Positions 16,426-25,590 of a stretch of 64,000 nt of DNA are shown here, one piece after another; the first letter of the stretch is position 1; every line of letters begins with the position of its first letter. The DNA is taken from positions 186,001-250,000 of the forward strand of contig JACKBV010000005.1 in NCBI GenBank assembly GCA_020634315.1, read 5' to 3'. The position numbers and the translations under genes are program-made. The DNA is from Ardenticatenaceae bacterium. GTDB taxonomy: Bacteria > Chloroflexota > Anaerolineae > Promineifilales > Promineifilaceae. The notes beneath the pieces were generated by a model. It saw only the letters and a list, made by a program, of their open reading frames with translations, made no database searches and was not told the DNA's origin.

Positions 16426-18333
16426 ATGAAACGGGATTGGCGCATACAATTAATGAGATGGGGATTGTTACTGGGATGGCTGTTGTTGCTGCCTGCGGTG
16501 CGGGCGCAAGAGGCAACGCCGGAGCCAGAACAATCGTTTCGGGTGGTGCGTGTCGATACGGCCGCTTTTCCTGACATGGCGCTCTATCTGGCGCCGGCCA
16601 GCCTGTTACAGCCTTTGCCCGATGACCTGACAAACTTAACGCTGCACGAAGCTGGCGTTTTGCTGCCGGACATCCGTGTGACACCGATGCCGGTTGGCCT
16701 TGACCTGATAGTTGTCATTGACGCCAACGAAAGCATTACCACGTTGGATGAGGGCAGCGACATGACTCGCCTGGAAAAGGTGCAGCGCAGTTTGCTGCGC
16801 TTTGCCACAGATTTTATGGATGCGCAAGGCCAGGATCGTGTGAGTGTCATTGTGCCGGATGAGACGGGTGAAAACGGCCGTTTCCTGCTGCAAAATGCGA
16901 CCACGCCCAGTGATGTCGTCGATGGCGTGCTGGCTTATGCGCCAGAGACGGTGGGGCCAACGCCGTTGGCTGCCATGCTCAACCAGGCCATTACGCAAGC
17001 GGTGCAGATGAGAGATGAAAACGGCCGTTTTCAAGCCATTCTCCTCTTTACCGATGGGGGGCAGTTAGACCGGCAGCTTGATTTTGCCGCATTGAACACA
17101 CAAATGCAGACGGCTCGTGTGCCTGTTTTTGCTGCGATTTTAGGCGCACGCGCCGATCCCAATGAAATCGCTAACGTGACACAACTGACGGATCCCAGCG
17201 GCGGCGATTATCTGCATATGCCTGAAGCTGAAGCGGCTGACCTGGTTTATGAATTGTGGCAGCCGCAGCGCGAGCAGGTGCAGATTGGCTTTACGTCGAT
17301 GCAGTCTAGCACGGGGCAATATACAGTGGATGTGACGTTGGGGGAAACGGCCGTTTCCGTTGACTATACCATCACCATTGAGCCGCCCATTGTGGATTTG
17401 CTGCTGCAACCCGGCGACATTGTGCGCCAGTCGTTTGTCCCCGATGCGACCGAGGCTGATTTGCAGCCGACCACGTTGGCGCTGCCGCTTGTTGTTACCT
17501 GGCCTGATGGCGCGGCGCGACAGTTAACGGCCGTTTCCCTCCTCGTGGATGGCGAACTGGTGATGACTCTGCCTGACCCAACGCCCGATGCCAGCGGCGG
17601 CTTGGTCTTGAATTGGAATTTGCGCAATGTCAGCGCCGGTGCGCATGAATTGGTGCTGACGGTGACCGATGTCTTGGGCCTGACGGTGAGCAGCGAGCCG
17701 GTGTCGGTGACGCTGGTTTTGAATATGCCGCCAACAGCCACGCCAGACCCATCACCCGCATCCACGCCGGTGTCTGCGGAAACGGCCGTTACGACCGTTG
17801 TCGCCGATAATCCGGCGCTGGTAGGCATTGCCATTGGCTTGCTGCTGCTGGTTGGGGTGTTGTTGTGGGTGCAGCGTCGCCTGCGCCGAGGCATGGAAAG
17901 CGTGGATTTGGCCGACGAATTGGCCGATATTGTTGTATCTGACAAAAAAGGGGGGCGTCATGATGAGCCAGAGCCGCCTGTGTCGGCACCGCCGCTGGTG
18001 GCCTACCTGGAATGGCTCGACACAGCGCGTGACCCCATTCGCTTGCAAGGTGAGAGCATCACCATTGGCCGTGACCCGGAAACGGCCGATCTTGTCATTG
18101 ATGATCAATCTATTTCGCCGCTGCACGCACGCATCAAGCGCAGCGGCGATGCTTATTGGCTGTATGACGAAGGCAGCACGGGCGGCACCTATCTGAATTT
18201 TGACCGCCTCGGCCTGGGGCCGCGTATGCTGCACGACCAAAATCGTGTGCAGTTGGGTCATGTGCGCCTGCTGTTTCGCCTGCAACCAGACGAAATTGAT
18301 GAGCCAGAAGAAGGAGAACCAGAGGCGGGGTAA
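16426..18333 (+). CDS. Signal-anchored VWA-TM-FHA protein, divergent paralogue
   Basis: This 635-residue protein has the same plan as its divergent neighbour. A signal peptide (ending VRAQE) is followed by a VWA domain with a better MIDAS (VVIDANESIT and LFTDGG) and an Ig-like segment. A Pro/Thr linker, a transmembrane helix at about 475-495 and a C-terminal FHA domain (TIGRDPETAD, SPLHAR, STGGTYLNF) complete it. I chose ATG 16426; the upstream in-frame starts would add a non-signal extension. The short space between the two divergent starts must hold both promoters. Several ETAV and NGRF peptides come from embedded ACGGCCGT palindromes. Confidence 0.85.
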   Translation: MKRDWRIQLMRWGLLLGWLLLLPAVRAQEATPEPEQSFRVVRVDTAAFPDMALYLAPASLLQPLPDDLTNLTLHEAGVLLPDIRVTPMPVGLDLIVVIDANESITTLDEGSDMTRLEKVQRSLLRFATDFMDAQGQDRVSVIVPDETGENGRFLLQNATTPSDVVDGVLAYAPETVGPTPLAAMLNQAITQAVQMRDENGRFQAILLFTDGGQLDRQLDFAALNTQMQTARVPVFAAILGARADPNEIANVTQLTDPSGGDYLHMPEAEAADLVYELWQPQREQVQIGFTSMQSSTGQYTVDVTLGETAVSVDYTITIEPPIVDLLLQPGDIVRQSFVPDATEADLQPTTLALPLVVTWPDGAARQLTAVSLLVDGELVMTLPDPTPDASGGLVLNWNLRNVSAGAHELVLTVTDVLGLTVSSEPVSVTLVLNMPPTATPDPSPASTPVSAETAVTTVVADNPALVGIAIGLLLLVGVLLWVQRRLRRGMESVDLADELADIVVSDKKGGRHDEPEPPVSAPPLVAYLEWLDTARDPIRLQGESITIGRDPETADLVIDDQSISPLHARIKRSGDAYWLYDEGSTGGTYLNFDRLGLGPRMLHDQNRVQLGHVRLLFRLQPDEIDEPEEGEPEAG

Positions 18334-18374
18334 GGTGTTGCGCTGGTGACACGTGCCACGCTCTGCATTGTGCA

Positions 18375-19046
18375 ATGTCATCTTTAATTGATGCTGTAAT
18401 TTTTGACATGGATGGGCTGATGGTTGATACTGAACCATTGGCGCAGCGCGCCTGGCAGCAGGTCTTGACCGCATACGGGTATACATTGGATGATGCCTTG
18501 TATGCGCAAATGATTGGCCGACGCACGGATCAAAGTGCGCAAATGTTGTTAGATGCGTGTCCTTTGCCGTTAACGGCCGTTGAGCTGATCCAACGCAAAA
18601 CAGAGGCGTTCGTAGCGATTCGTGCTGCCGGTGTGCCCATGATGCCGGGGCTGCCGGAACTGGTGGCGGCGTTGGCCGCGCGTGACATTCCCTGGGGGGT
18701 GGCAACGTCCAGCCCACAGGCTCATGCCTTGGCGACACTGCGCCAATTGCAATGGGAAGATGTCTGTCAGGCTGTTGCCGCCGGAGATGAGGTGACGCAA
18801 GGTAAACCAGCGCCCGACATTTATCTGTTGGCGGCGGCACGCATGGGCATGGCTCCAGAGCGCTGCCTGGCGTTGGAAGATTCGGCTCCGGGCTGCGAGG
18901 CAGCCTTGGCGGCGGGGATGCAAGTTGTGGCTGTGCCCAACGGATTCACGAAGATGGCTGATTTTAGTTTTGTGCCGTTGGTGGTGGATTCGCTGCATGA
19001 TGTGGTGGCGCAGTTGGATGTGCTGGTGGGGGGAACGGCCGTATAG
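18375..19046 (+). CDS. HAD-superfamily phosphatase, beta-phosphoglucomutase-like
   Basis: This 223-residue protein has all HAD motifs: FDMDGLMVDTEP (nucleophile Asp near residue 10), the VATSSP threonine/serine motif, the lysine in GKPAPDIYL, and LALEDSAPGCEAA. The helical cap follows motif I, placing it in the subfamily of beta-phosphoglucomutases and sugar phosphatases. The exact substrate cannot be told. The gene lies 41 bases after the VWA-FHA gene and could share its transcript. Confidence 0.85.
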   Translation: MSSLIDAVIFDMDGLMVDTEPLAQRAWQQVLTAYGYTLDDALYAQMIGRRTDQSAQMLLDACPLPLTAVELIQRKTEAFVAIRAAGVPMMPGLPELVAALAARDIPWGVATSSPQAHALATLRQLQWEDVCQAVAAGDEVTQGKPAPDIYLLAAARMGMAPERCLALEDSAPGCEAALAAGMQVVAVPNGFTKMADFSFVPLVVDSLHDVVAQLDVLVGGTAV

Positions 19047-19178
19047 GCCCAAATACCAAGGGGAGAAAAACGGTTTTTCACGGAACGTGTTGCGTATGAT
19101 GGCATGAGAGAGAAATACGGAATACGAACCATCGAACGGCGCGTGGACGGTTGAAAAGCCAAATATTAAGGAAACAAC

Positions 19179-20963
19179 ATGGATCAACAAAATTTGGCGG
19201 TGGCAATTGGGGAAAGCTTCGAAACATATCATGATCAGGTGGCGATGTGTTATTTAGAAGCTGGCGCATGGCGCAAAATGAGCTATGGTGAGATGCGTGA
19301 CCAGGTGCGCATCGTGGCGCGTGCGCTGCTGGCATTGGGTGTGCAGCCGGGGGATCGCCTCGGCATTTTTGCGCCTAATCGACCGGAATGGACATTGACG
19401 GATTTAGGCGTTTTGTCGATTCGGGGTATTAGCGTGCCCATTTACGCCACCAATACGGCCGAACAGGCAGCTTATATCATCACCGATACGCAAATGACGA
19501 TTTTGTTCACGGGCGATCAAGAGCAGTATGACAAAGTGCAGGCTATGCGTGAACAACTGCCGAACCTGACGCGCATCATTGCTTTTGATGACAGTACGCA
19601 GTTGCACAGCGCGGATTCGCTTTATTTCAGTCAGTTTTTGCAGATGGGAACGGAGGAATGGGAAACGGCCGTTGCCGACCGCCTGCAAGCCGCCACCTCC
19701 ACCGAACTGGCAACCATCATTTACACATCCGGTACGACGGGCGAGCCAAAAGGGGTCATGCTCACCCACGCCAATTTGTACCATCAATTTGTGGCGATGA
19801 CGGGCAAATTTGTCGTTGGCCCTGGCGACCGCTCGCTCTGTTTCTTGCCACTGACGCATGTGTATGAACGTGCCTGGTCTTACTACATTTTTAAGACCGG
19901 AGCCGCTAATTATTATCTGGCAAACCCGAAAGAGGTGATTGCCACGATGGGCGAGGTGAAGCCGACGGTGATGGTCAGCGTGCCGCGCCTTTATGAGAAG
20001 GTGTACGCGGCTGTCCATCACAGCCTGGAAGGCGGGTCGGCGCTCAAGGAGAAAATGTTCCATTGGGCAGTCGGCGTGGGGCGTGATTACCAATATCGGC
20101 GCAAGGCGCAACGGCCGTTAGGTCTTTTCATCACGCTAAAGCATGCGCTGGCGGATCGGCTGGTGCTGCATAAAATCCGCGATCTGGTGGGCGGGCCGAA
20201 AAACTTTTTCTCGGCTGGCGGTGCGCCATTGGCTCGTGAAATCGAGGAATTTTTCTTTGCCGCCGGGCTGCTTGTTTGCGAAGGGTTTGGCCTGACGGAA
20301 TGCTCGCCGATGGTGACGTTTAACACGCCAAGTGCGTTCAAATTTGGCACTGTGGGCAAACCGATTCCCGGCTGCGAGATTCGTTTTGGCGAAAATGACG
20401 AAATTTTGGTGAAAAGCCCTGGGGTGATGCAGGGGTATTACAACAAGCCAGAGGAAACGGCCGATGCCTTTATTGATGGCTGGTTCCGCACGGGCGATGT
20501 GGGCAAGTTTGATGACGAAGGCTTTTTGCGCATTACGGATCGCATCAAGGATATGATCATCACGTCGGGGGGGAAGAATATTGCGCCGCAGCGAATTGAA
20601 ACGGCCGTTGCCAAAGATCATTACATCGAGCAGTTCATCGCCATTGGCGACCGCCGCAAATTCATCAGCGCCTTGATTGTGCCCAATTTTGTCGCCCTGC
20701 GCGAGTATGCCCAAAATCATGGCATTGCCAATACGACGGCCGAAGCCTTAGTGCAGCATCCCGACATTATCGCCTTTTACCGCGCACGCATTGACGATCA
20801 TTCGCAGGGATTGGCAAATTATGAGCAGGTCAAGCAGTTTACCTTGCTGCCTGCCTTGTTCTCGCAGGAAACGGGAGAGCTAACGCCGACGCAAAAGATT
20901 AAGCGCAAAGTGGTTGCGCAAAATTATGCGGACGTCATCGACGCCATGTATCCGGCAGATTGA
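19179..20963 (+). CDS. AMP-dependent long-chain acyl-CoA synthetase
   Basis: The 594-residue enzyme activates carboxylic acids, probably fatty acids, to acyl-CoA via acyl-AMP. The motifs are complete: the phosphate loop YTSGTTGEPKGVMLTH (about 184-199), GFGLTECSP, the GWFRTGDVG aspartate motif, and TSGGKNIAPQRIE near the C-terminal hinge. The length and the GKNIAPQ motif match FadD15-type long-chain ligases. The start is preceded by AAGGAAACA. It converges on the MFS gene, with a gap of only 12 bases. Two palindrome-derived ETAV peptides are present. Confidence 0.9.
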   Translation: MDQQNLAVAIGESFETYHDQVAMCYLEAGAWRKMSYGEMRDQVRIVARALLALGVQPGDRLGIFAPNRPEWTLTDLGVLSIRGISVPIYATNTAEQAAYIITDTQMTILFTGDQEQYDKVQAMREQLPNLTRIIAFDDSTQLHSADSLYFSQFLQMGTEEWETAVADRLQAATSTELATIIYTSGTTGEPKGVMLTHANLYHQFVAMTGKFVVGPGDRSLCFLPLTHVYERAWSYYIFKTGAANYYLANPKEVIATMGEVKPTVMVSVPRLYEKVYAAVHHSLEGGSALKEKMFHWAVGVGRDYQYRRKAQRPLGLFITLKHALADRLVLHKIRDLVGGPKNFFSAGGAPLAREIEEFFFAAGLLVCEGFGLTECSPMVTFNTPSAFKFGTVGKPIPGCEIRFGENDEILVKSPGVMQGYYNKPEETADAFIDGWFRTGDVGKFDDEGFLRITDRIKDMIITSGGKNIAPQRIETAVAKDHYIEQFIAIGDRRKFISALIVPNFVALREYAQNHGIANTTAEALVQHPDIIAFYRARIDDHSQGLANYEQVKQFTLLPALFSQETGELTPTQKIKRKVVAQNYADVIDAMYPAD

Positions 20964-20975
20964 TGGCGCTACAGG

Positions 20976-22202
20976 TTATGCGGGCGGCGCTTCTAATGCG
21001 CCAAGAGGCAGTGGCGTGTCGCCGCGCATGGCTTGCAAAATGGGAAACGAAAGCAGGTTAATGGCGGCTAATCCCAGGAAAATCCAATAAAAAGGAATGG
21101 TGTCGATCAGGCCAGTTGTCGTGGCTTGACCGATGCCAGTACCGACATTAGAAATTGCCATGAAGATGGCAAACTGACCCGCACCTAAACGCGGGTCTGT
21201 TTTTGCCATAGACAGGGTGAGGAAAACAAGGTCTGCCGCTGACAGGCAAAAGCCCCACAGCATGGTCATCAGGGCGATATTGGTTAAATTGGCCGTAAAC
21301 GCGATGAGCACCAGGGATAAAGAAACCAGCGCGGCCGTGGCAAATCCTTGATTCCAGATGCTTAATTTGCGTCCGGCAGTCATGGCTACGGCGCCCCCCA
21401 TCAACATTCCCAGGCCACCAAGTGCGGCGGCGTCCCCTACTTGCACAATCGTTCCCCCCAGTTCCTCGTTGGCGAACAGGGTGATGATGGCGTTTGTGCC
21501 ATAAACGGCGATGGAATAGACGATGGCGTAAAGGGAAAACCGGCCGATTTCTGGTCGCCACAATCCGCGCAAGGCTTGCCAGCTAAATTCTTGTGCCGCA
21601 TGGCGCTGTGCCGGTTCGCGCACCCGGCGCAGCCAGGGGTGTGGCAGCAGTGAAAAGGCGATGACTACCCAAAAGACGATTTGCCAGTTAACGGCCGTAA
21701 TGAGACGGCCGTATACCGCTGCCATCATCACAAAACCAAGCGCACGCCCCACCAACATCGCGCCTTGCACCATGTTGTGCTCATCAGGTGGCGTCACATC
21801 CACCGCCAGGCCATCGGCTGTGGTGTCATAGAAAGCCAGGCCAAAAGCGATAAACAAGGCAACCACCAGGAATAGGGGATACATGGCGACTGGCGGAATG
21901 AACGCGGCAACGCTGCCTCCCAGGGTGATCATCATTAAGCCAAATGTCATATAGGGGAGGCGATGACCGCTGCCAAGAATGGGCAGACTCAGGCGTTTTT
22001 GGTCGCTGAGCAAGCCGATGCCAATTTTGAGGATGAAGGGGATGACGAGCAAGCCGTTCAGCAGGGAAAGCTGCGCGGCGCTGGCCTCGTATTGGCGCAG
22101 ATAAAGATTGTTGAAGATGAGTACGTAGGCCATGATGGCCCCTTGCACAAAGTAAATGAGGCCGAAGAATTGGAGACGGCCGTTTCGTGTGTGGGTGATC
22201 AT
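20976..22202 (-). CDS. MFS transporter
   Basis: This 408-residue protein has about 12 hydrophobic helices. Its cytoplasmic loop between helices 2 and 3 (GIGLLSDQKR) matches the MFS signature. Helices 4-5 contain AFYDTTADGLAVD, a pattern seen in AmpG/PucC-like and BT1-like carriers. The substrate is unknown. It starts 3 bases after the exonuclease gene, so the two are cotranscribed. Palindromes sit in its coding sequence at about 21690 and 21705. Confidence 0.85.
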   Translation of the reverse strand: MITHTRNGRLQFFGLIYFVQGAIMAYVLIFNNLYLRQYEASAAQLSLLNGLLVIPFILKIGIGLLSDQKRLSLPILGSGHRLPYMTFGLMMITLGGSVAAFIPPVAMYPLFLVVALFIAFGLAFYDTTADGLAVDVTPPDEHNMVQGAMLVGRALGFVMMAAVYGRLITAVNWQIVFWVVIAFSLLPHPWLRRVREPAQRHAAQEFSWQALRGLWRPEIGRFSLYAIVYSIAVYGTNAIITLFANEELGGTIVQVGDAAALGGLGMLMGGAVAMTAGRKLSIWNQGFATAALVSLSLVLIAFTANLTNIALMTMLWGFCLSAADLVFLTLSMAKTDPRLGAGQFAIFMAISNVGTGIGQATTTGLIDTIPFYWIFLGLAAINLLSFPILQAMRGDTPLPLGALEAPPA

Positions 22203-22205
22203 AAT

Positions 22206-23051
22206 TTACACAATGCGCGCACTAAAAATGCGATCCAGGCGAAATGTGCGCTGTTCATCTTTTTGGTGGCAGTGTGCCACCAGATAACCCGTGCCATTTA
22301 ATTCAGTAGGATACAAAGGTGTGATAACGCGATTGGATTGCCCCCCACGCGCATCAATGTACAAAATATGCAGCTGCCGCCGGTTTTGCAGCGCGTCTTG
22401 AATCGGCGTTGGCAAAAAAGGAGCCGGTGGCGGCGGCGTGTAAATAGGGCCGCCCTGTGCATGTAATAAATCACCGACTGTGCGTAGTTGTAATTTTTGC
22501 TCAAGCTGCGGAGCCATACGCTGCAAGATGGCCGCCGTCATATACACATCATTGAGCGCCCGGTGCGCCTGCCCCATTCGCACCCCTAGTTCAAGCGCGA
22601 TGTTGCTCAAGCTGTTGCTGCCGAAGTGGAAGAAGTTACGCGCCAGTGTCAGGGTACAAAGCCAGGGGTTCGCCAGAGACGGCCGTTGCCCAGCCAATGC
22701 CAACCCGCTGATAAACAACTCTTGCCCCAAAAAAGCGGCGTCAAATGCGGCATTGTGTGCGACCACCAACGCCCCATTTAACAGGGCCAACAGCCCAGGC
22801 GCGATTTGCGCAAAGGTTGGCTGCCCCTGCAAATCCATATCGGTAATGCCATTGACCGTGCTTGCCTTGGGATCCATGCGCCGTTCCGGTTGAATCAACT
22901 GGCTCACTTCCGCTACAACTTGCCAATTCTCCAGCCGGACAGCACCAAGTTCCACGATCCGATGTCCCATTGCCGGATTTAGTCCGGTGGTTTCGGTGTC
23001 GAGGACGACAATCGGGATGTCTGCTAGCAACTTTTCATCGAAATTTAACAC
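22206..23051 (-). CDS. DEDDh 3'-5' exonuclease with C-terminal WYL-like domain
   Basis: Residues 12-180 are a DnaQ-type exonuclease. It has VLDTETTGL (catalytic Asp18 and Glu20), VAHNAAFDAAFL and HRALNDVYMT, giving the full DEDDh set. After a Pro-rich linker (PPPPAPFLPTP), residues about 205-281 read LHILYIDARGG, GYLVAHCHQ and RTFRLDRI. These resemble WYL domains, which bind nucleic acid or nucleotide ligands. WYL is usually attached to HTH regulators, so the fusion is unusual. I used GTG 23051 as the start. It is likely a repair or DNA-degradation exonuclease rather than the replicative epsilon subunit. Confidence 0.85.
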   Translation of the reverse strand: MLNFDEKLLADIPIVVLDTETTGLNPAMGHRIVELGAVRLENWQVVAEVSQLIQPERRMDPKASTVNGITDMDLQGQPTFAQIAPGLLALLNGALVVAHNAAFDAAFLGQELFISGLALAGQRPSLANPWLCTLTLARNFFHFGSNSLSNIALELGVRMGQAHRALNDVYMTAAILQRMAPQLEQKLQLRTVGDLLHAQGGPIYTPPPPAPFLPTPIQDALQNRRQLHILYIDARGGQSNRVITPLYPTELNGTGYLVAHCHQKDEQRTFRLDRIFSARIV

Positions 23052-23251
23052 ACCCTAATTGTAGGACGAAGCTGATGTGCGGGCGACTCCCCATTGGCGT
23101 TCTCTCAGGAATCACCCAGAGAATGGGCGAGACGAGGAAATCACAGGGACTGTTTTCAGCATATACTCCCATGATCAAAGATAAGTTGTCCGCTTCCGGG
23201 CGTGTCAGTTTCCAAACTTTAGAATCGCCCTTGAAAATTCATGCATCCTTT

Positions 23252-23280
23252 TTGCTTGCCGTGCTGGGCTGTGCTATAAT
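23252..23280 (+). promoter_or_regulatory. Sigma70 promoter of the nusA operon
   Basis: TTGCTT (23252-23257) and a perfect TATAAT (23275-23280) are 17 bases apart, about 170 bases upstream of nusA. The 23052-23250 region before it shows no gene or repeat. Confidence 0.75.
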
Positions 23281-23321
23281 CCAAATCACATAGCTTCATG
23301 CTCTGTATATGTGTGGTGAGA

Positions 23322-23350
23322 AAGTGGGCGTCCCCCACTTTTTTGTTTTG
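23322..23350 (+). terminator. Intrinsic terminator (attenuator) in the nusA leader
   Basis: AAGTGGG and CCCACTT (23322-23328, 23334-23340) form a stem followed by TTTTTTGTTTTG. It lies 40 bases after the promoter and 100 bases before nusA. A second hairpin (TCAGGG/CCCTGA, 23379-23395) follows. The placement implies premature termination as a control on the operon. Confidence 0.8.
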
Positions 23351-23450
23351 TTAGTGGTAAAACAGGTGAAAATCCTGCTCAGGGTAGGGCCCTGATTGGT
23401 GTTGGTACAAAACAAAATCAAAATTTAGTGAAGAGAATCGATTAGGCAAG

Positions 23451-25493
23451 ATGAAGAGCGAATTTATTTTAGCGTTCAATGAAATATGTGAATCAAGGGG
23501 TCTGCCGAAAGAAGATGTCTTCGAAGCCCTCAAAACAGCGCTGGTTTCTGCTTTTCGGCGGGATGCAAATCTCAGCAATATTCAAAAAGTAACGGTAGAG
23601 ATTGATCCGCGTACAGGTGAACCGACGATTTACGCCGAAAAAGAGGTTGTCGATAGCATTATTGATGATCGCACAGAAGTTCTCCTTGAAACGGCCCGCC
23701 GCGCGGGCTTCAAGGATGTCGAGTTGGGCGACATCATCATGATTGACAGTACAACCGCCAGCTTTGGGCGTATTGCTGCGCAAACGGCAAAGCAAGTTTT
23801 GCTGCAACGTGTGCGCGAGGCGGAACGGGAACATCTTTACGAAGATTTCTCTGGCCGTGAAGGCGAGTTGGTCAACGGTACGGTGCAAAGCATTAGCGGT
23901 CAGCACATTACCATTGGCTTGGGACGTACGGAAGCAATTTTGCCGAAAAGCCATCAGGTTGGCGGTGAACGGTATCGTGCCCATGACAAAATTCGTGTTT
24001 ATGTGCTAGAAGTCCGCCGTACCAATCGTGGCCCACAAATTTTTGTCAGCCGTAATCATCGTAATTTGCTGCGCCGTCTGTTAGAGCTGGAAGTTCCAGA
24101 AATTTACAACGGGCAGGTTGAGATTAAGAGCATTGCGCGTGAAGCTGGACAGCGTTCCAAAGTGGCGGTGCAAGCTCTGCAACCGGGTGTCGATCCGGTT
24201 GGTGCCTGTGTGGGTATGCGCGGTGTGCGTATTCAAAGCATTGTGCGCGAGTTGAACGATGAGAAGATTGACGTTATTGAGTGGGATGCGGATCAACGCA
24301 TTTTTATTGCCAAAGCACTGAGTCCGGCGCGGGTGTCGCAGGTTTTCCTGGAGGAGCACCCGGATGATGGCAAGACGGCGATTGTGATTGTTCCTGATGA
24401 TCAGTTGTCGCTGGCAATTGGTCGTGAGGGGCAGAATGCGCGGTTAGCGGCGAAGCTGACGGGATGGCGCATTGATATTAAGAGCCTGACAGAAGCGGCT
24501 GGTGATTCTCTGTCCAGCCTGGATAGCCCATCTGTGCCCGATCATGTGCGTAAGAATACGAATTTGGTTGAGCAAGCTCAACTCATTCTGGAAAAGAAGG
24601 CCGCAAATCGCCCGATTACGTCGGAAGATTATCATACGCTTGATCGCCTGGTGAGCCAGGTGGAAGGTAGTATTGTGACGGCGCGGGCTAAAGGGCATGA
24701 GCAGGTACGGAAGCAGCGTGCATTGGCACGTAAAAATGTGCCGCAAGAGATGTGGAAGCTGCCGATTGATGAACTGGATTTGCCCGGACGCATTCATAAT
24801 TTGCTTCTGGATAATGAAGTTGAGACGGTGGGCGATGTTCTGTATACGATGGAACTGGGCGATGATGTTTTCCTGAATTTCAAGGGTTTTGGCGAAAAGA
24901 TGCTGGAAACTTTGAAGGAAACGACGGAAACCTATATGGATCAGTTTGTGGTTGAACCGGAAACGGCCGTTTCCCCCGCCACAACCGATGAATTAGAGGT
25001 AGAAGCTGTCGAGCCTGTCGCCGAGGAAGCCGAGGCGGAAGAGGAAGCCGTTGTTGAGATGGAAACGGCCGTTGCGCCGGAACCGGAAGCGGTTGAACCT
25101 GAAGTCGAGGAAACGGCCGTTGTCATCGAAGAAACCGTCCTCGAAGAGATCATTGAAGAAGAAGCCGTCGTCGAGGAAGCTGTCGTCGCCGAGCCAGAAG
25201 TTGAGGAAGAAATTCCTGCTGTGGTATCCGCTCCAGTTTCCGAATTCGATGACTTGACCCGTTCACTGGTTGCCGAGGCGGCAGAACCCGAACCCGAATC
25301 AGAAAAACCGGCCGTTGTCATTGTGCGCACGCCGACCAAGACAGAAGAAGAAGACGCGGCTAAACGGCGCGGGCGTAAAGGCCGCGAACTCGTTTTTGAT
25401 GAAGACATGGGCGAGGTCGTTGCCCGGCGTAAACGCAAAGGAAGTCGCCGCCGCGAAGAATGGGAAGATTACGATATTGATGGTGATTTCTAG
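23451..25493 (+). CDS. nusA: Transcription termination/antitermination factor NusA with acidic tail
   Basis: Residues 1-130 are the NusA N-terminal RNA polymerase-binding domain, about 135-200 the S1 domain, and 205-345 the two KH domains (GACVGMRGVRIQSIV and LAIGREGQNARLAAKLTGW). A helix-hairpin-helix segment lies near 450-495. Residues about 500-680 form a Glu/Val-rich, very acidic tail ending in basic KRRGRKGRE and RRKRKGSRRREE clusters; NusA is usually 350-500 residues long. Three ETAV peptides in the tail are encoded by ACGGCCGT palindromes. It is first in the operon, and the usual upstream rimP is absent. Confidence 0.95.
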   Translation: MKSEFILAFNEICESRGLPKEDVFEALKTALVSAFRRDANLSNIQKVTVEIDPRTGEPTIYAEKEVVDSIIDDRTEVLLETARRAGFKDVELGDIIMIDSTTASFGRIAAQTAKQVLLQRVREAEREHLYEDFSGREGELVNGTVQSISGQHITIGLGRTEAILPKSHQVGGERYRAHDKIRVYVLEVRRTNRGPQIFVSRNHRNLLRRLLELEVPEIYNGQVEIKSIAREAGQRSKVAVQALQPGVDPVGACVGMRGVRIQSIVRELNDEKIDVIEWDADQRIFIAKALSPARVSQVFLEEHPDDGKTAIVIVPDDQLSLAIGREGQNARLAAKLTGWRIDIKSLTEAAGDSLSSLDSPSVPDHVRKNTNLVEQAQLILEKKAANRPITSEDYHTLDRLVSQVEGSIVTARAKGHEQVRKQRALARKNVPQEMWKLPIDELDLPGRIHNLLLDNEVETVGDVLYTMELGDDVFLNFKGFGEKMLETLKETTETYMDQFVVEPETAVSPATTDELEVEAVEPVAEEAEAEEEAVVEMETAVAPEPEAVEPEVEETAVVIEETVLEEIIEEEAVVEEAVVAEPEVEEEIPAVVSAPVSEFDDLTRSLVAEAAEPEPESEKPAVVIVRTPTKTEEEDAAKRRGRKGRELVFDEDMGEVVARRKRKGSRRREEWEDYDIDGDF

Positions 25494-25520
25494 ACAATGT
25501 CCTGATTTTTCGGTAAACAT

Positions 25521-25574
25521 GCAATGCCGCACTTCTGCTCAAATAAAAAATTTACAGAAGCAAAGCGGCATTGC
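25521..25574 (+). other. Long RNA hairpin between nusA and ylxR
   Basis: GCAATGCCGC (25521-25530) pairs with GCGGCATTGC (25565-25574), and CTTCTG pairs with CAGAAG inside. No U-run follows, so a processing or stability element is more likely than a terminator. Confidence 0.65.
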
Positions 25575-25590
25575 CGATTTCTAACCAGAA

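Noticed and set aside
17752..18840. 362-codon minus-strand frame
   Set aside because: Antisense to the FHA domain and HAD gene; composition is not protein-like.
23281..23450. tRNA or small RNA gene in the nusA leader
   Set aside because: Only two short hairpins are present and no cloverleaf could be drawn.
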